Shown here piece by piece: positions 50,797 to 58,700 of a DNA stretch of 64,000 nt. The stretch is taken from the NCBI GenBank assembly GCA_910587105.1, contig CAJUMB010000001.1, positions 62,001 through 126,000 of the forward strand, written 5' to 3'. The position numbers were made by a program, and so were the translations under genes. The notes under the pieces were generated by a model that had not been told where the DNA came from, ran no database searches, and saw only the letters and a list, made by a program, of their open reading frames with translations. Origin of the DNA: an uncultured Lachnospiraceae bacterium (GTDB lineage: Bacteria; Bacillota; Clostridia; Lachnospirales; Lachnospiraceae). Position 1 is the first letter of the stretch. Each line of letters starts with the position of its first letter.

Positions 50797-51858
50797 TTAC
50801 TTTTCTCTCAGACGAACGGCAGAAGCGGCCTTGCGCCTGTGGGCATCCCCCAGGTCAGCATAATGTTTCCGGGTAGTATTTACATCCCTGTGTCCGAGTA
50901 CATCTGCCACCAGATAAATATCACCCGTTTCTTCATATAATGCTGTACCGTATGTACTGCGGAGTTTATGGGGGGTGATTTTTTTTGTGGTTGTAATCTG
51001 CTGGGAATATTTTTTCACCAGATTTTCCACAGCTTTCACACCGATGCGCCTCCTCTGTGTGGAATAGAAGAGTGCGTGTTCATGTCCGGGCAGCGGTGTG
51101 ATGCCCTTTCTGATCTCCAGGTAATCTATCAACGCCTGGGCAACTTCCCCGCCGAAATAAACGATCATTTCATTTCCGCCTTTTCTGTGTACCTTGATCC
51201 CTCCATTTTGAAAATCAATATCCTCCACGTCCAGTCCCACACATTCAGAAACACGGATGCCTGTTCCCAGCAGAAGCGTGAAAATAGCCAAATCCCGTTC
51301 TTTTGTTTTTTCATAATAAGCTTTTTTCTGTCCGGTAAGGCTGTCCCCGGCATGTTCGATATAATCCAGAAGCTCAGCCACCTCATTGGGATCCAGCTTT
51401 ACAATGGATTTATCATGAAGTTTGGGCATATCCACCAGTAAAGTGGGATTGCTGTGTATCATTTCCCTCTTGTAATAATAAGCATAAAAGCTGCGCAGGG
51501 ATGACATTTTTCTTTTGATTCCCCGTTCCCCGTTGGTATTTTCCAGCCCAGTGTCATGTGACTGGTAGACCCGCAGATATTCCTGATATTCTTCAATATC
51601 TACAGCCTGAAGCGAATCCAGCACGTCTATCTGGAAATCTGCCATCGTATACTTTTGAAATGCGGGGTTTTCTTTCAGGAGAAACTGAAAAAAAACTTTT
51701 AAATCATACGCATAAGAAAGTCTTGTCCTGGATGACGCCGTAGTTCCCAGGGCACGGAAGTATTCCTTGGCAAAAGGAGGCAGTTCCTTCAGCAGTTCCC
51801 GCAGTTTTAATGTGTTTTCTTTATCTACCTGTGCATGGTATACAGTTCGCTGTTCCAT
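50797..51858 (-). CDS. XerC/XerD-type tyrosine recombinase
   Basis: A 353-residue recombinase. The ATG at 51858 is chosen over the upstream TTG at 51873 because GGGAGGG precedes it by 6 bp. The N-terminal SAM-like DNA-binding domain is followed by the catalytic domain: GTGIRVSEC (Arg), HKLRSTYGTALY (HxxR) and GHRDVNTTRKHYADL (His, catalytic Tyr). It is longer than Escherichia XerC (298 aa) because of an N-terminal extension. Lack of phage genes and its lexA neighbour suggest a housekeeping Xer-type enzyme for chromosome dimers; a degenerate integrase is less likely. Confidence 0.85.
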   Translation of the reverse strand: MEQRTVYHAQVDKENTLKLRELLKELPPFAKEYFRALGTTASSRTRLSYAYDLKVFFQFLLKENPAFQKYTMADFQIDVLDSLQAVDIEEYQEYLRVYQSHDTGLENTNGERGIKRKMSSLRSFYAYYYKREMIHSNPTLLVDMPKLHDKSIVKLDPNEVAELLDYIEHAGDSLTGQKKAYYEKTKERDLAIFTLLLGTGIRVSECVGLDVEDIDFQNGGIKVHRKGGNEMIVYFGGEVAQALIDYLEIRKGITPLPGHEHALFYSTQRRRIGVKAVENLVKKYSQQITTTKKITPHKLRSTYGTALYEETGDIYLVADVLGHRDVNTTRKHYADLGDAHRRKAASAVRLREK

Positions 51859-51918
51859 ATATTTCCCTCCCAATCTATTCGCAAAACATGAATTTGTAGA
51901 ATAAATCTATGTTGGTTT

Positions 51919-51947
51919 ATACTACCACTGATTCTGCGATTTGTCAA
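51919..51947 (-). promoter_or_regulatory. Promoter of the recombinase gene
   Basis: On the minus strand a perfect TTGACA (51947-51942) is 17 bp from TAGTAT (51924-51919). It lies about 25 bp from the SOS boxes at 51972-51998 and does not overlap them. Confidence 0.72.
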
Positions 51948-51971
51948 ATATAATTTATGGCGACCCTGAAC

Positions 51972-51998
51972 CGAACACATATTCCGAATATTTGTTTG
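51972..51998 (+). promoter_or_regulatory. Two overlapping LexA (SOS) box-like sites
   Basis: CGAACACATATTCC at 51972-51985 and CGAATATTTGTTTG at 51985-51998 each match the Gram-positive LexA box CGAACRNRYGTTYG at 12 of 14 positions and share one base. The second covers the lexA -35. This implies autorepression by LexA. Confidence 0.65.
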
Positions 51999-52024
51999 TA
52001 CATTATTCCCCGATATGCTATAAT
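51996..52024 (+). promoter_or_regulatory. Promoter of lexA
   Basis: TTGTAC at 51996-52001 and a perfect TATAAT at 52019-52024 are separated by 17 bp. The -35 overlaps the second SOS box. The predicted 5' leader of about 120 nt is AT-rich with no gene. Confidence 0.72.
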
Positions 52025-52152
52025 GTGCTTAATTTATCATTGGACTTTATTGCTGAATAATTTTCAAATACGTTATATGTTTCAATTTGTAATTATATTT
52101 TAAAATAAATATTACAAAAGATTACAAAATAGATTGGAGGTACTTAATAATT

Positions 52153-52779
52153 ATGTCATATGGTGAAATTAATGCGAAACAACAGGAAATTTTGGACGTT
52201 ATAAAAAATGAAATTCTGAACCGGGGCTTTCCCCCCTCTGTCAGAGAAATCTGTGAGGCGGTTCATCTGAAATCTACCTCTTCGGTGCATTCCCATCTGG
52301 CTGTGCTGGAAAGACAGGGCTATATCCGCCGGGATTCCACCAAGCCCAGGGCTATCGAGGTTGTGGATGACAGCTTCAACCTGACCAGGCGGGAAATCGC
52401 CAACATTCCCATTGTAGGCACAGTGGCCGCAGGACAGCCTATTTTGGCTGTGGAGAACATAGAAAGCTACTTCCCTCTCCCCACAGAATTTCTCTCCAAT
52501 CATCCTGCCTTTATGCTGCGTGTGCAGGGGGACAGTATGGTGAATAAAGGAATCTTAAACGGCGATTATGTAATCGTTGAGAAAAGACAGACTGCAGACA
52601 ATGGAGAAATTGTGGTGGCACTGGTGGAGGACTCTGCTACTGTTAAGACTTTCTATATGGAAAAGGACCATGTGCGGCTTCAACCGGAAAACGATACGAT
52701 GGAACCCATGATCTACTATGAGGGGGATCAGGTACAGATTATAGGGAAAGTCATTGGTGTATTCCGGACTTTTAATTAA
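52153..52779 (+). CDS. lexA: SOS repressor LexA
   Basis: A 208-residue repressor-protease. The winged helix-turn-helix spans residues 1-65 (REICEAVHLKSTSSVHSHLAVL). The self-cleavage site is A93-G94 in VAAGQP, with catalytic S128 (GDSMV) and K165 (ATVKTF). RecA-ssDNA triggers cleavage and derepression. ATG 52153 follows TTGGAGG. It is divergent from the recombinase and has two SOS boxes in its own promoter. Confidence 0.97.
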   Translation: MSYGEINAKQQEILDVIKNEILNRGFPPSVREICEAVHLKSTSSVHSHLAVLERQGYIRRDSTKPRAIEVVDDSFNLTRREIANIPIVGTVAAGQPILAVENIESYFPLPTEFLSNHPAFMLRVQGDSMVNKGILNGDYVIVEKRQTADNGEIVVALVEDSATVKTFYMEKDHVRLQPENDTMEPMIYYEGDQVQIIGKVIGVFRTFN

Positions 52780-52849
52780 CTGTAATTATATTATGTAAAC
52801 CTATACTCTTGTATTAGTCTTATATTTAAGAAAGGAATTGGAAGTTTTT

Positions 52850-53401
52850 ATGGCATTTGCACAGGAAAAGATTTATACTGAGGAGGATTATTATAAAATA
52901 CCAGAAGGCGTCCGTGCAGAGCTGATTGACGGGAAAATCTATTACCAGGCAGCCCCGGGCAGGATTCATCAGGAAATCCTCATGTTTCTCTCCAAAACCA
53001 TTGCCAATTATATTGATCAAAAAGGCGGTCCCTGCCGGATATATCCCGGTCCCTTTGCCGTAAAACTGTTTCAGAATCATACAACCATTGTGGAGCCTGA
53101 TATCAGTGTTATCTGTAATCCGGACAAACTCACCAGCCGCGGGTGTACAGGGGCGCCTGACTGGATTATCGAAATCACTTCCCCCAGTAATTCCGGAAAC
53201 GATTATATCCGCAAGCTAAACCTGTATATGGATGCAGGGGTACGGGAATATTGGATTGTAAATCCTTCTGACTGTACTGTTTTTGTATACAGACTGGCGG
53301 AATCAAGATTTGAGAATATCAGTTATTCTTTCCACGAGTCCATTAAGGCTGGCATTTATGACCATCTTTTTATCAGTCTGAAAGATTTTGCACAGGAATA
53401 A
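52850..53401 (+). CDS. Uma2-family (DUF820) putative nuclease
   Basis: A 183-residue PD-(D/E)xK-fold protein. ATG 52850 was chosen over TTG 52838. ELIDGKIY, VEPDISVICNP and WIIEITSPSN carry the fold's acidic residues and the E-x-T/S block that replaces ExK; LNLYMDAGVREYWIVNP is the conserved helix. Uma2 proteins are widespread, often in cyanobacteria, and their target is mostly unknown. It is a single gene between lexA and a strong terminator, so its role is not explained by neighbours. Confidence 0.85.
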   Translation: MAFAQEKIYTEEDYYKIPEGVRAELIDGKIYYQAAPGRIHQEILMFLSKTIANYIDQKGGPCRIYPGPFAVKLFQNHTTIVEPDISVICNPDKLTSRGCTGAPDWIIEITSPSNSGNDYIRKLNLYMDAGVREYWIVNPSDCTVFVYRLAESRFENISYSFHESIKAGIYDHLFISLKDFAQE

Positions 53402-53406
53402 AGAAT

Positions 53407-53469
53407 AACAAAATAACAGGAAAAGCCTCTCTCCTATTTATGACCGAAGGCTTTTCCTGTTATTTTGTT
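53407..53469. terminator. Long perfect bidirectional terminator
   Basis: The 22 bases at 53407-53428 are perfectly complementary to 53448-53469, with a 19-base loop. It ends the Uma2 gene and the convergent rsfS operon; the right arm overlaps the last codon of rsfS (stop 53468-53470), so the 3' coding end is part of the stem. Confidence 0.9.
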
Positions 53470-53842
53470 ACTGCTGGTCTTCCTCCATGAACTCCTTTGC
53501 ATCCACCAGAACGCCGTCCCGCCAGATTCTCTCCAGATCATAGAACAGACGGTTTTCTTCGTCAAATATATGCACAATCACATCACCAAAGTCCATCAAA
53601 ATCCAGTTGGAACCACGGCTGCCTTCCACATGTTTTACCATATAACCGGCTTTTTCCATGGTTTCTTCCACATTGTCCACCATGGCCTGCACCTGATTGG
53701 GATTTCCGGCTGTACTGATGATAAAATAATCAGCCATCACGGATATTCCCTGTATATCGATGACTTTTATGTCAATTGCTTTTTTTGCATCCAGAGCCTT
53801 GCAGGCAAGCCTGGTCATCTCTTTTCCTTTACTGATTTCCAT
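53468..53842 (-). CDS. rsfS: Ribosome silencing factor RsfS
   Basis: A 124-residue protein starting at the ATG at 53842; a longer frame to 53899 lies within yqeK and lacks family similarity. DYFIISTAGNPNQVQAMVDNV and WILMDFGDVIVHIFDEENR are the Iojap/RsfS signature. It binds L14 on the 50S subunit to block subunit joining when nutrients are low. It overlaps yqeK by 14 bp and is the last gene of the operon. Confidence 0.93.
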   Translation of the reverse strand: MEISKGKEMTRLACKALDAKKAIDIKVIDIQGISVMADYFIISTAGNPNQVQAMVDNVEETMEKAGYMVKHVEGSRGSNWILMDFGDVIVHIFDEENRLFYDLERIWRDGVLVDAKEFMEEDQQ

Positions 53843-54425
53843 ACCTGTTTTCAATCCTTTCTTTGTAATATTGGTATGTCTGTTCTGTAGCAATATCAAT
53901 TTTTCCGGGCGAACTGTTCAGATAGTCCAGTGTATCTTTCAGGATTTTATAAGTGCACCTGTCCAGATCCTGAAATGCCAGACGCCGGATCTCGCCCAGA
54001 TTGGGGGCTGTATCTCTCATAGGCTCAATATAATCCGCAATGTATACAATCTGCTCCAGAGGAGTCATATTTGGCTTTCCTGTGGTGTGACAGCAGATAG
54101 CACTGAGGATTTCTTCATCTTCTACGCCGTATTTCTTTTTGGCATAATAAGCTCCCAGTTTTGCGTGCAGCAAAAAGGGGTTTTCTTCTTCAAACGGTGT
54201 TACAGGTATTTCATGTTTTTGGCAGATTTTGACCTTTTTTTTATTGGAAACACATTTCGCACAATCATGAAGAAGGCCGGCAAGCTGAGCTCTTTTTACA
54301 TCCTGCCCATGAGCCATGGCCAGCGCTGCACTGGTGTACATCACGCCTAGTGTATGCCGATAACGCTTATCGTCCAGTTTTTTACAGAGTTTTTCCTGTA
54401 TTATAGTGAGTCTTTCTTCATCCAT
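53829..54425 (-). CDS. yqeK: YqeK-type HD-domain Ap4A hydrolase
   Basis: A 198-residue metal phosphohydrolase. ATG at 54425, preceded by AAAGG, is preferred to the TTG two codons upstream. The HD signature is H in YRHTLGVMYT and HD in LAGLLHDCAK, with a later H and D in ICCHTTGKP and YIADYIEP. It splits diadenosine tetraphosphate symmetrically. It lies between nadD (55 bp gap) and rsfS (14 bp overlap), the conserved order. Confidence 0.93.
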   Translation of the reverse strand: MDEERLTIIQEKLCKKLDDKRYRHTLGVMYTSAALAMAHGQDVKRAQLAGLLHDCAKCVSNKKKVKICQKHEIPVTPFEEENPFLLHAKLGAYYAKKKYGVEDEEILSAICCHTTGKPNMTPLEQIVYIADYIEPMRDTAPNLGEIRRLAFQDLDRCTYKILKDTLDYLNSSPGKIDIATEQTYQYYKERIENRYGNQ

Positions 54426-54480
54426 TTCCAATACCTTTGAGAACTGCAGATAAATAAATCAAAATGTGTCAGTTATTTTT

Positions 54481-55110
54481 CTACAGTTCTTTCACATGAT
54501 AGATTTGATTTTGATAAATATATTCCATAACTATGGCCGGTACATAATACCGAATCGTCTCTCCTGCTGATATCTGATCCCGGATATATGCAGAAGAAAT
54601 GTCAATATTCAGAGTATCCAGCCGGATAAATTCTCCCTGATATTTTTCAGAAATCCTTTTGATCTCCTCATTGAGCGTATTCACAGGCACATGGTCACGG
54701 ACAGCTATGACAACTTTGCAGTTTTGGCAGATGCGCCCAGGTTCTTTCCACTGTTCGAACGTAAACAGGGAGTCTGCCCCTATGATGAAATAATATTCTT
54801 CATCCGCATGTTTCCGGTTCATATGCTCCAAAGTCCGGTAGGTATAAGAATAACCATCTGCATGCATCTCCACAAGTGACAGCTCAAAATGGGGATTGTC
54901 CTGAATGGCTCTTCTCACCATCTCTACCCGCTGTCCATCTGTGGCCCTGCCTGGCCGTGACTGTTTGTGGGGAGGATTTCCGGAGGGCATAAATAAGACT
55001 TTTTCCAGCCCAAGCTGTTCATATGCTTTCTCGCCCAGAATCAAATGTCCAATGTGTATGGGATCGAATGTACCGCCCATAATCCCAATTTTCCTTTTTT
55101 TCTTATCCAT
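54481..55110 (-). CDS. nadD: Nicotinate-nucleotide adenylyltransferase
   Basis: A 209-residue nucleotidyltransferase of NAD synthesis. GGTFDPIHIGHL at 12-23 is the HxGH nucleotide-binding block, PSGNPPHK the phosphate site and SAYIRDQI the C-terminal ISSTxIR-like motif. ATG at 55110 is the first codon of MDKKKRKIGIMG. It follows yhbY by 19 bp. Confidence 0.96.
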   Translation of the reverse strand: MDKKKRKIGIMGGTFDPIHIGHLILGEKAYEQLGLEKVLFMPSGNPPHKQSRPGRATDGQRVEMVRRAIQDNPHFELSLVEMHADGYSYTYRTLEHMNRKHADEEYYFIIGADSLFTFEQWKEPGRICQNCKVVIAVRDHVPVNTLNEEIKRISEKYQGEFIRLDTLNIDISSAYIRDQISAGETIRYYVPAIVMEYIYQNQIYHVKEL

Positions 55111-55129
55111 TCATTCATCCTCAGAAGAT

Positions 55130-55420
55130 TTAAGGAAGTTCTATTTTCGGTTTCCCTTTCTTTTTCGGACGATACAGGATAATTTTCTTTCCGATTACCT
55201 GTACCACGGCTGAATGTGTACGCTCTGACAACATTTGCGCCATTTCTTTTGGGTCTTCCAGACAGTTCTGCAGCACATTGATCTTTATCAGCTCTCTTGC
55301 CTCCAGCGCCTCTTCCACGGAAGCTGTGTTTTCCGGCGTCACACCGGATTTTCCCAGCTGGAGGACAGGCGTCAGATTCATGGCCAGTCCTTTTAAATAA
55401 GCCCTTTGTTTACTTGTCAT
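55130..55420 (-). CDS. yhbY: YhbY-family RNA-binding protein (CRM domain)
   Basis: A 96-residue CRS1/YhbY-type protein. MTSKQRAYLKGLAMNLTPVLQLGKSGVT is the start of the domain, and LIKINVLQNCLEDP and VQVIGKKIILYR the middle and end. It binds pre-50S ribosomes. It stands between obgE and nadD. Confidence 0.94.
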   Translation of the reverse strand: MTSKQRAYLKGLAMNLTPVLQLGKSGVTPENTASVEEALEARELIKINVLQNCLEDPKEMAQMLSERTHSAVVQVIGKKIILYRPKKKGKPKIELP

Positions 55421-55438
55421 TTACTTTACGCTCCTATG

Positions 55439-56731
55439 TCACTTATAATATTCAAACGCATGTCCATACATATGGACGGTATCTCCCTCCTGGATGCCGG
55501 CCTTCTCCAGGTCGTCCAGAATGCCGCCGTCTTTTAGGAATTTCTGGAAAAATGCAAACCCTTTTTCGGAGTCCAGATTGGTATATCCCAGCATTTTTTC
55601 AATTTTAGGCCCTTCCACAATATATTCCGGCGGGTCATCCTCTGTGCGCACAACTGTATAGGGAAGATTCTCGATTACAATCTCCTCCTCCGGGAAAAAT
55701 TCCTGTTCAAAGACAATGCTCTCCTTGGGGATAGATGCCAGCATTTTCTTCACGGCCCACAGGAGTTCTTCCACTCCCTGGCCACTGACGGCTGAAATGG
55801 CGTAAACCAAAATTCCCTTGGGCTCAAATTCCCGGCGGAGTCTCTGTATGGCTTCGTCATCCTCCGGAGCAAGTGCATCTATCTTATTGGCGGCAATAAT
55901 CTGAGGGCGGGAAGCCACATCGGAATTGTAAAGTTTCAATTCTTCGTTGATCTTATATACATCTTCTACTGGGTCACGGCCTTCCACGGAGGCCACATCC
56001 ACCAGATGAATAATCGTCCGGGTACGCTCAATGTGTTTCAAAAACTCATGTCCCAGACCGGCTCCCTGGGATGCCCCCTCAATCAGCCCCGGAATATCTG
56101 CGATCACAAACCCGTCGATCTCTTTATAATCCACCACTCCCAGAAAGGGATTTAAAGTGGTAAAAGGATAATTGGCTACCTTTGGACGGGCGTGGGATAC
56201 TCTGGACAAAAAAGTGGATTTTCCCACATTGGGGAATCCCAGCAGACCCACGTCTGCAATCATTTTCAGTTCCAGCCTGACTTCCAGCTCCCGGCATGCC
56301 TCTCCAGCCTGGGCATATTTGGGGACCTGCATAGTGGAGGTGGCATAATGCATATTTCCGTTGCCCCCTCTCCCGCCCCGCAGGATCACCTGTCTTTTAT
56401 TTTCACCGGATAAATCTGCAATCACTCTGCCAGACTGGGCCTCCAGCACCACGGTGCCTGGGGGGACTTTCAGCACCAAATCCCGTCCGTTGGCTCCATG
56501 ACAGCGGCGCTTTCTCCCCGGTTCTCCGTTTTGTGCTGCATATTTCCTTTTATAGCGGTAATCAGTCAGGGTATTCAAACCTTCATCAATCTGAAAAACA
56601 ATATCTCCGCCTTTTCCGCCGTCTCCGCCGTCCGGTCCTCCGTTGGCCACATACAGCTCCCTTCGAAAGCTCACACAGCCGTCTCCGCCCTTTCCGGAAC
56701 GGATGATAATACGGGCTCTGTCTGCAAACAT
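55439..56731 (-). CDS. obgE: GTPase ObgE/CgtA
   Basis: A 430-residue ribosome-assembly GTPase. The order is an Obg glycine-rich domain (SGKGGDGCVSFRRE, PGGDGGKGGD), a G domain with GFPNVGKST, DIPGLIEGAS and NKID, and a C-terminal OCT domain from about 350. Full length, fully conserved. It follows rpmA with an 81 bp gap in which a dyad (GGGCTTCAAATC with GATTTGAAGCCC, 56760-56791) forms a hairpin that could lower read-through. Confidence 0.97.
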   Translation of the reverse strand: MFADRARIIIRSGKGGDGCVSFRRELYVANGGPDGGDGGKGGDIVFQIDEGLNTLTDYRYKRKYAAQNGEPGRKRRCHGANGRDLVLKVPPGTVVLEAQSGRVIADLSGENKRQVILRGGRGGNGNMHYATSTMQVPKYAQAGEACRELEVRLELKMIADVGLLGFPNVGKSTFLSRVSHARPKVANYPFTTLNPFLGVVDYKEIDGFVIADIPGLIEGASQGAGLGHEFLKHIERTRTIIHLVDVASVEGRDPVEDVYKINEELKLYNSDVASRPQIIAANKIDALAPEDDEAIQRLRREFEPKGILVYAISAVSGQGVEELLWAVKKMLASIPKESIVFEQEFFPEEEIVIENLPYTVVRTEDDPPEYIVEGPKIEKMLGYTNLDSEKGFAFFQKFLKDGGILDDLEKAGIQEGDTVHMYGHAFEYYK

Positions 56732-56759
56732 ATTGTGTTCACCTCCTTATTCCACAAAA

Positions 56760-56791
56760 AGGGCTTCAAATCCATCAAGAGATTTGAAGCC
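56760..56791. other. Inverted repeat between rpmA and obgE
   Basis: GGGCTTCAAATC at 56760-56771 and GATTTGAAGCCC at 56780-56791 are a perfect 12 bp inverted repeat. It lies in the only sizeable gap of this operon. On the minus strand the following bases include TTTTT, so it may act as a partial terminator that lowers obgE relative to ribosomal protein mRNA. Confidence 0.65.
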
Positions 56792-56812
56792 CTGAAATCC
56801 AAAACCTTTTTC

Positions 56813-57103
56813 CTATTCCTCTGCAGCAACCGGAATAATGGAAACCTGCTTCTTATCCCTGCCCTTTCTGGTGTAACGTACCACACCATCGGTCAGGGCA
56901 AATAAAGTATGGTCCCTTCCCAACCCTACATTCAGACCGGGATGAATTCTTGTCCCTCTCTGCCTGTAAAGAATATTGCCTGCCAATACAAACTGTCCGT
57001 CTGCTCTTTTTGCCCCTAATCTCTTAGACTCAGAATCACGGCCGTTCTTTGTAGAACCGACTCCCTTTTTATGGGCAAATAACTGAAGGTTCATTTTCAG
57101 CAT
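56813..57103 (-). CDS. rpmA: 50S ribosomal protein L27
   Basis: A 96-residue L27 with the Firmicute N-terminal leader MLKMNLQLFA ahead of the mature HKKGVGSTKNGRDS. The NLQLFA site fits the cleavage motif of the Prp protease, encoded just upstream. The remainder (KRADGQFVLAGNILYRQRGTRIHPG) is standard. The gene starts 4 bp after the prp stop. Confidence 0.97.
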   Translation of the reverse strand: MLKMNLQLFAHKKGVGSTKNGRDSESKRLGAKRADGQFVLAGNILYRQRGTRIHPGLNVGLGRDHTLFALTDGVVRYTRKGRDKKQVSIIPVAAEE

Positions 57104-57106
57104 ATT

Positions 57107-57427
57107 CTACACCTCTTTCGCAATAATCTTCAAATATTCGTTCTCATAACTTTCCTGTATCTGGAATAACCCCAGCATAAGCGAATCCATCAGCAGTCTG
57201 GATGCCTCGCCGGGACCAACGATAAATTCCCAGAATAAGTATCCGTCTTCACTGGTTACATGGATAATATCCTCTGTAAACGTGTCGATAGAATTCACGG
57301 TATTCACCATCAATGCAGACACAGCGGCACAGATGATATCACGTCCCTGCTCTGCGAATCCAGCATGTCCTGAGGATTCGATTTTTCGGAACTCTCCGTT
57401 CTCTTTCCAAACTGTAACTGTGATCAT
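57107..57427 (-). CDS. prp: Ribosomal-processing cysteine protease Prp
   Basis: A 106-residue protease. The catalytic His and Cys lie in SSGHAGFAEQGRDIICAAVS, as in the family. Prp removes the L27 leader, which otherwise blocks peptide-bond formation. The order rplU-prp-rpmA is the standard Firmicute arrangement. It lies 15 bp after rplU. Confidence 0.96.
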   Translation of the reverse strand: MITVTVWKENGEFRKIESSGHAGFAEQGRDIICAAVSALMVNTVNSIDTFTEDIIHVTSEDGYLFWEFIVGPGEASRLLMDSLMLGLFQIQESYENEYLKIIAKEV

Positions 57428-57442
57428 CTTATACCTGGCTTT

Positions 57443-57748
57443 TTAGCCATTAATTTTCTCAATCTTTACTTTTGTATACTGCTGCCTGTGTCCCTGTTTC
57501 TTGTGGTAACCGGTTTTTCTCTTATACTTGTAAACGATTACTTTCTTAGCCTTTCCGTTTTCCACTACAGTTGCAGTTACGCTGGCATTTGCCACGTCAC
57601 CGCCTACTTTCAGGCCGTTGTCGCTGATTGCAAGCACATCATCAAAAGTAACTGTCTCACCGGCTTCCAGACCCAGCTTCTCCACTTTCAGGCAGTCGCC
57701 TTCTGCCACTTTATACTGCTTGCCACCTGTTGCAATGATTGCGTACAT
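57443..57748 (-). CDS. rplU: 50S ribosomal protein L21
   Basis: A 101-residue L21 with MYAIIATGGKQYKVAEGD and KRKTGYHKKQGHRQQYTKVKI. It is the first gene of the operon, with ATG 57748 after TAGGAGGG. The leader at 57749-57832 resembles the L21 autoregulatory element. Confidence 0.98.
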   Translation of the reverse strand: MYAIIATGGKQYKVAEGDCLKVEKLGLEAGETVTFDDVLAISDNGLKVGGDVANASVTATVVENGKAKKVIVYKYKRKTGYHKKQGHRQQYTKVKIEKING

Positions 57749-57832
57749 CTAAGTACCCTCCTATAACTCTTACTCGCCAAATTCGGTAGTTGAGATTCAA
57801 CACTTCATACCTCTTTGTGCGGCATACTTCTG
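57749..57832 (-). promoter_or_regulatory. L21 leader-like 5' regulatory region
   Basis: Reading on the minus strand, this leader carries GCCGCACAAAGAGGTATG, then TTGAATCTCAACTACCG and GGCGAGTAAGAG before the ribosome site. That order resembles the L21 leader of Firmicutes, where free L21 is thought to bind and repress its own operon. I judged it by sequence resemblance only, without a covariance search. Confidence 0.6.
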
Positions 57833-57833
57833 T

Positions 57834-57863
57834 ATTTTACCATGGATGGTACTATTTCGTCAA
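57834..57863 (-). promoter_or_regulatory. Promoter of the rplU-prp-rpmA-obgE operon
   Basis: On the minus strand TTGACG (57863-57858) and TAAAAT (57839-57834) are separated by 18 bp, directly before the L21-leader-like region. Confidence 0.7.
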
Positions 57864-57892
57864 GAAATTTTGTTGATTTTATTCCTCTTTCA

Positions 57893-58549
57893 TCAGGCTA
57901 ACAGATAATCCAAAAACATTTTCACCCGTTCCACACGATTGGTATACGCAGATACACATACATAACATCCGTCTTTATAACTATTCATATTTTTAATCAG
58001 GGGGCTGTCCGAGATATCCACGCCCACAGGGATTTCCTCTCCTTCCTCTGTGGTGTAATACACCAGCCGGTCCTGATACTTCTGGTAAATCTCTTTTGCC
58101 AGGGCATCTTCCAGGTTCAGCACCCGCTTTCCCTTGGCAATACCCATAAGATTAGCCTTTTGGCAGACCAGGGCATCTGTGGTTCCTGCCTCCAGATAAG
58201 CCACTGTTTTCTGAAAATATGTGTTGCTGTAATCCTTCTGGTTCTCCAGATTAAAAAATGCGTTGGCGTCAAAGGTAATGGTTCCCTTTTCCTGGAAAGC
58301 GGCATATGTTTCAAATTCTTTGTAGAAGCCAGAGGTTTCCGATATGTCGTCATAGCAGTTAATGAATGTGATATGAAGCAGCGTGTCTTCCGGACGGTTT
58401 AAAAAGGCGTGGATGAAGTATACCAGTAAAAATAAAAACACCAGAATTCCCACAATGGGGATTTTGTAATAGGTCCAGATATACTCCGCAGCCTGCTTTG
58501 TTTCCATTTCCTGTATTTTTTCTTTTTCTGTCTGCAGTCTTTTTTTCAT
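57893..58549 (-). CDS. Single-pass membrane protein of unknown function
   Basis: A 218-residue protein with a charged cytoplasmic start (MKKRLQTEKEKIQEMETKQ), one membrane helix at 31-52 (IPIVGILVFLFLLVYFIHAF) and a large external domain. Segments such as TTDALVCQKANLMGIAKGKRVLNLEDAL recall the substrate-binding-protein fold, but no family is recognisable. GGAAGGA precedes ATG 58549. It has its own promoter at 58614-58642 and is separated from the permease genes by a terminator, so any link to sugar transport is only by proximity. Confidence 0.7.
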   Translation of the reverse strand: MKKRLQTEKEKIQEMETKQAAEYIWTYYKIPIVGILVFLFLLVYFIHAFLNRPEDTLLHITFINCYDDISETSGFYKEFETYAAFQEKGTITFDANAFFNLENQKDYSNTYFQKTVAYLEAGTTDALVCQKANLMGIAKGKRVLNLEDALAKEIYQKYQDRLVYYTTEEGEEIPVGVDISDSPLIKNMNSYKDGCYVCVSAYTNRVERVKMFLDYLLA

Positions 58550-58613
58550 CGGCTGTTCCTTCCGTGGTTTTAATTTTCATATAAACACATTGGAAAATCA
58601 CTTTTTCTCTCTA

Positions 58614-58642
58614 AGTATATGCCTTTTCCCCAATTCCGTCAA
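58614..58642 (-). promoter_or_regulatory. Promoter of the single-pass membrane protein gene
   Basis: On the minus strand TTGACG (58642-58637) lies 17 bp before TATACT (58619-58614). The -35 abuts the terminator arm of the permease operon. Confidence 0.65.
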
Positions 58643-58684
58643 CGCAAAAAAGCAACGCCATAACCAGCATTGCTTCTTTGCGTT
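58641..58684 (-). terminator. Terminator of the sugar ABC transporter operon
   Basis: AACGCAAA at 58641-58648 pairs with TTTGCGTT at 58677-58684, with inner AGCAA/TTGCT pairing. On the minus strand the right arm is T-rich. It ends the permease operon 17 bp after the stop. Confidence 0.7.
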
Positions 58685-58700
58685 CCAAAATATGTTTTTT

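Noticed and set aside
50797..51858. Tyrosine recombinase as sign of a prophage or integrative element
   Set aside because: No phage, relaxase or att-like repeat is near, and the lexA neighbour looks chromosomal; a Xer-type housekeeping role fits better.
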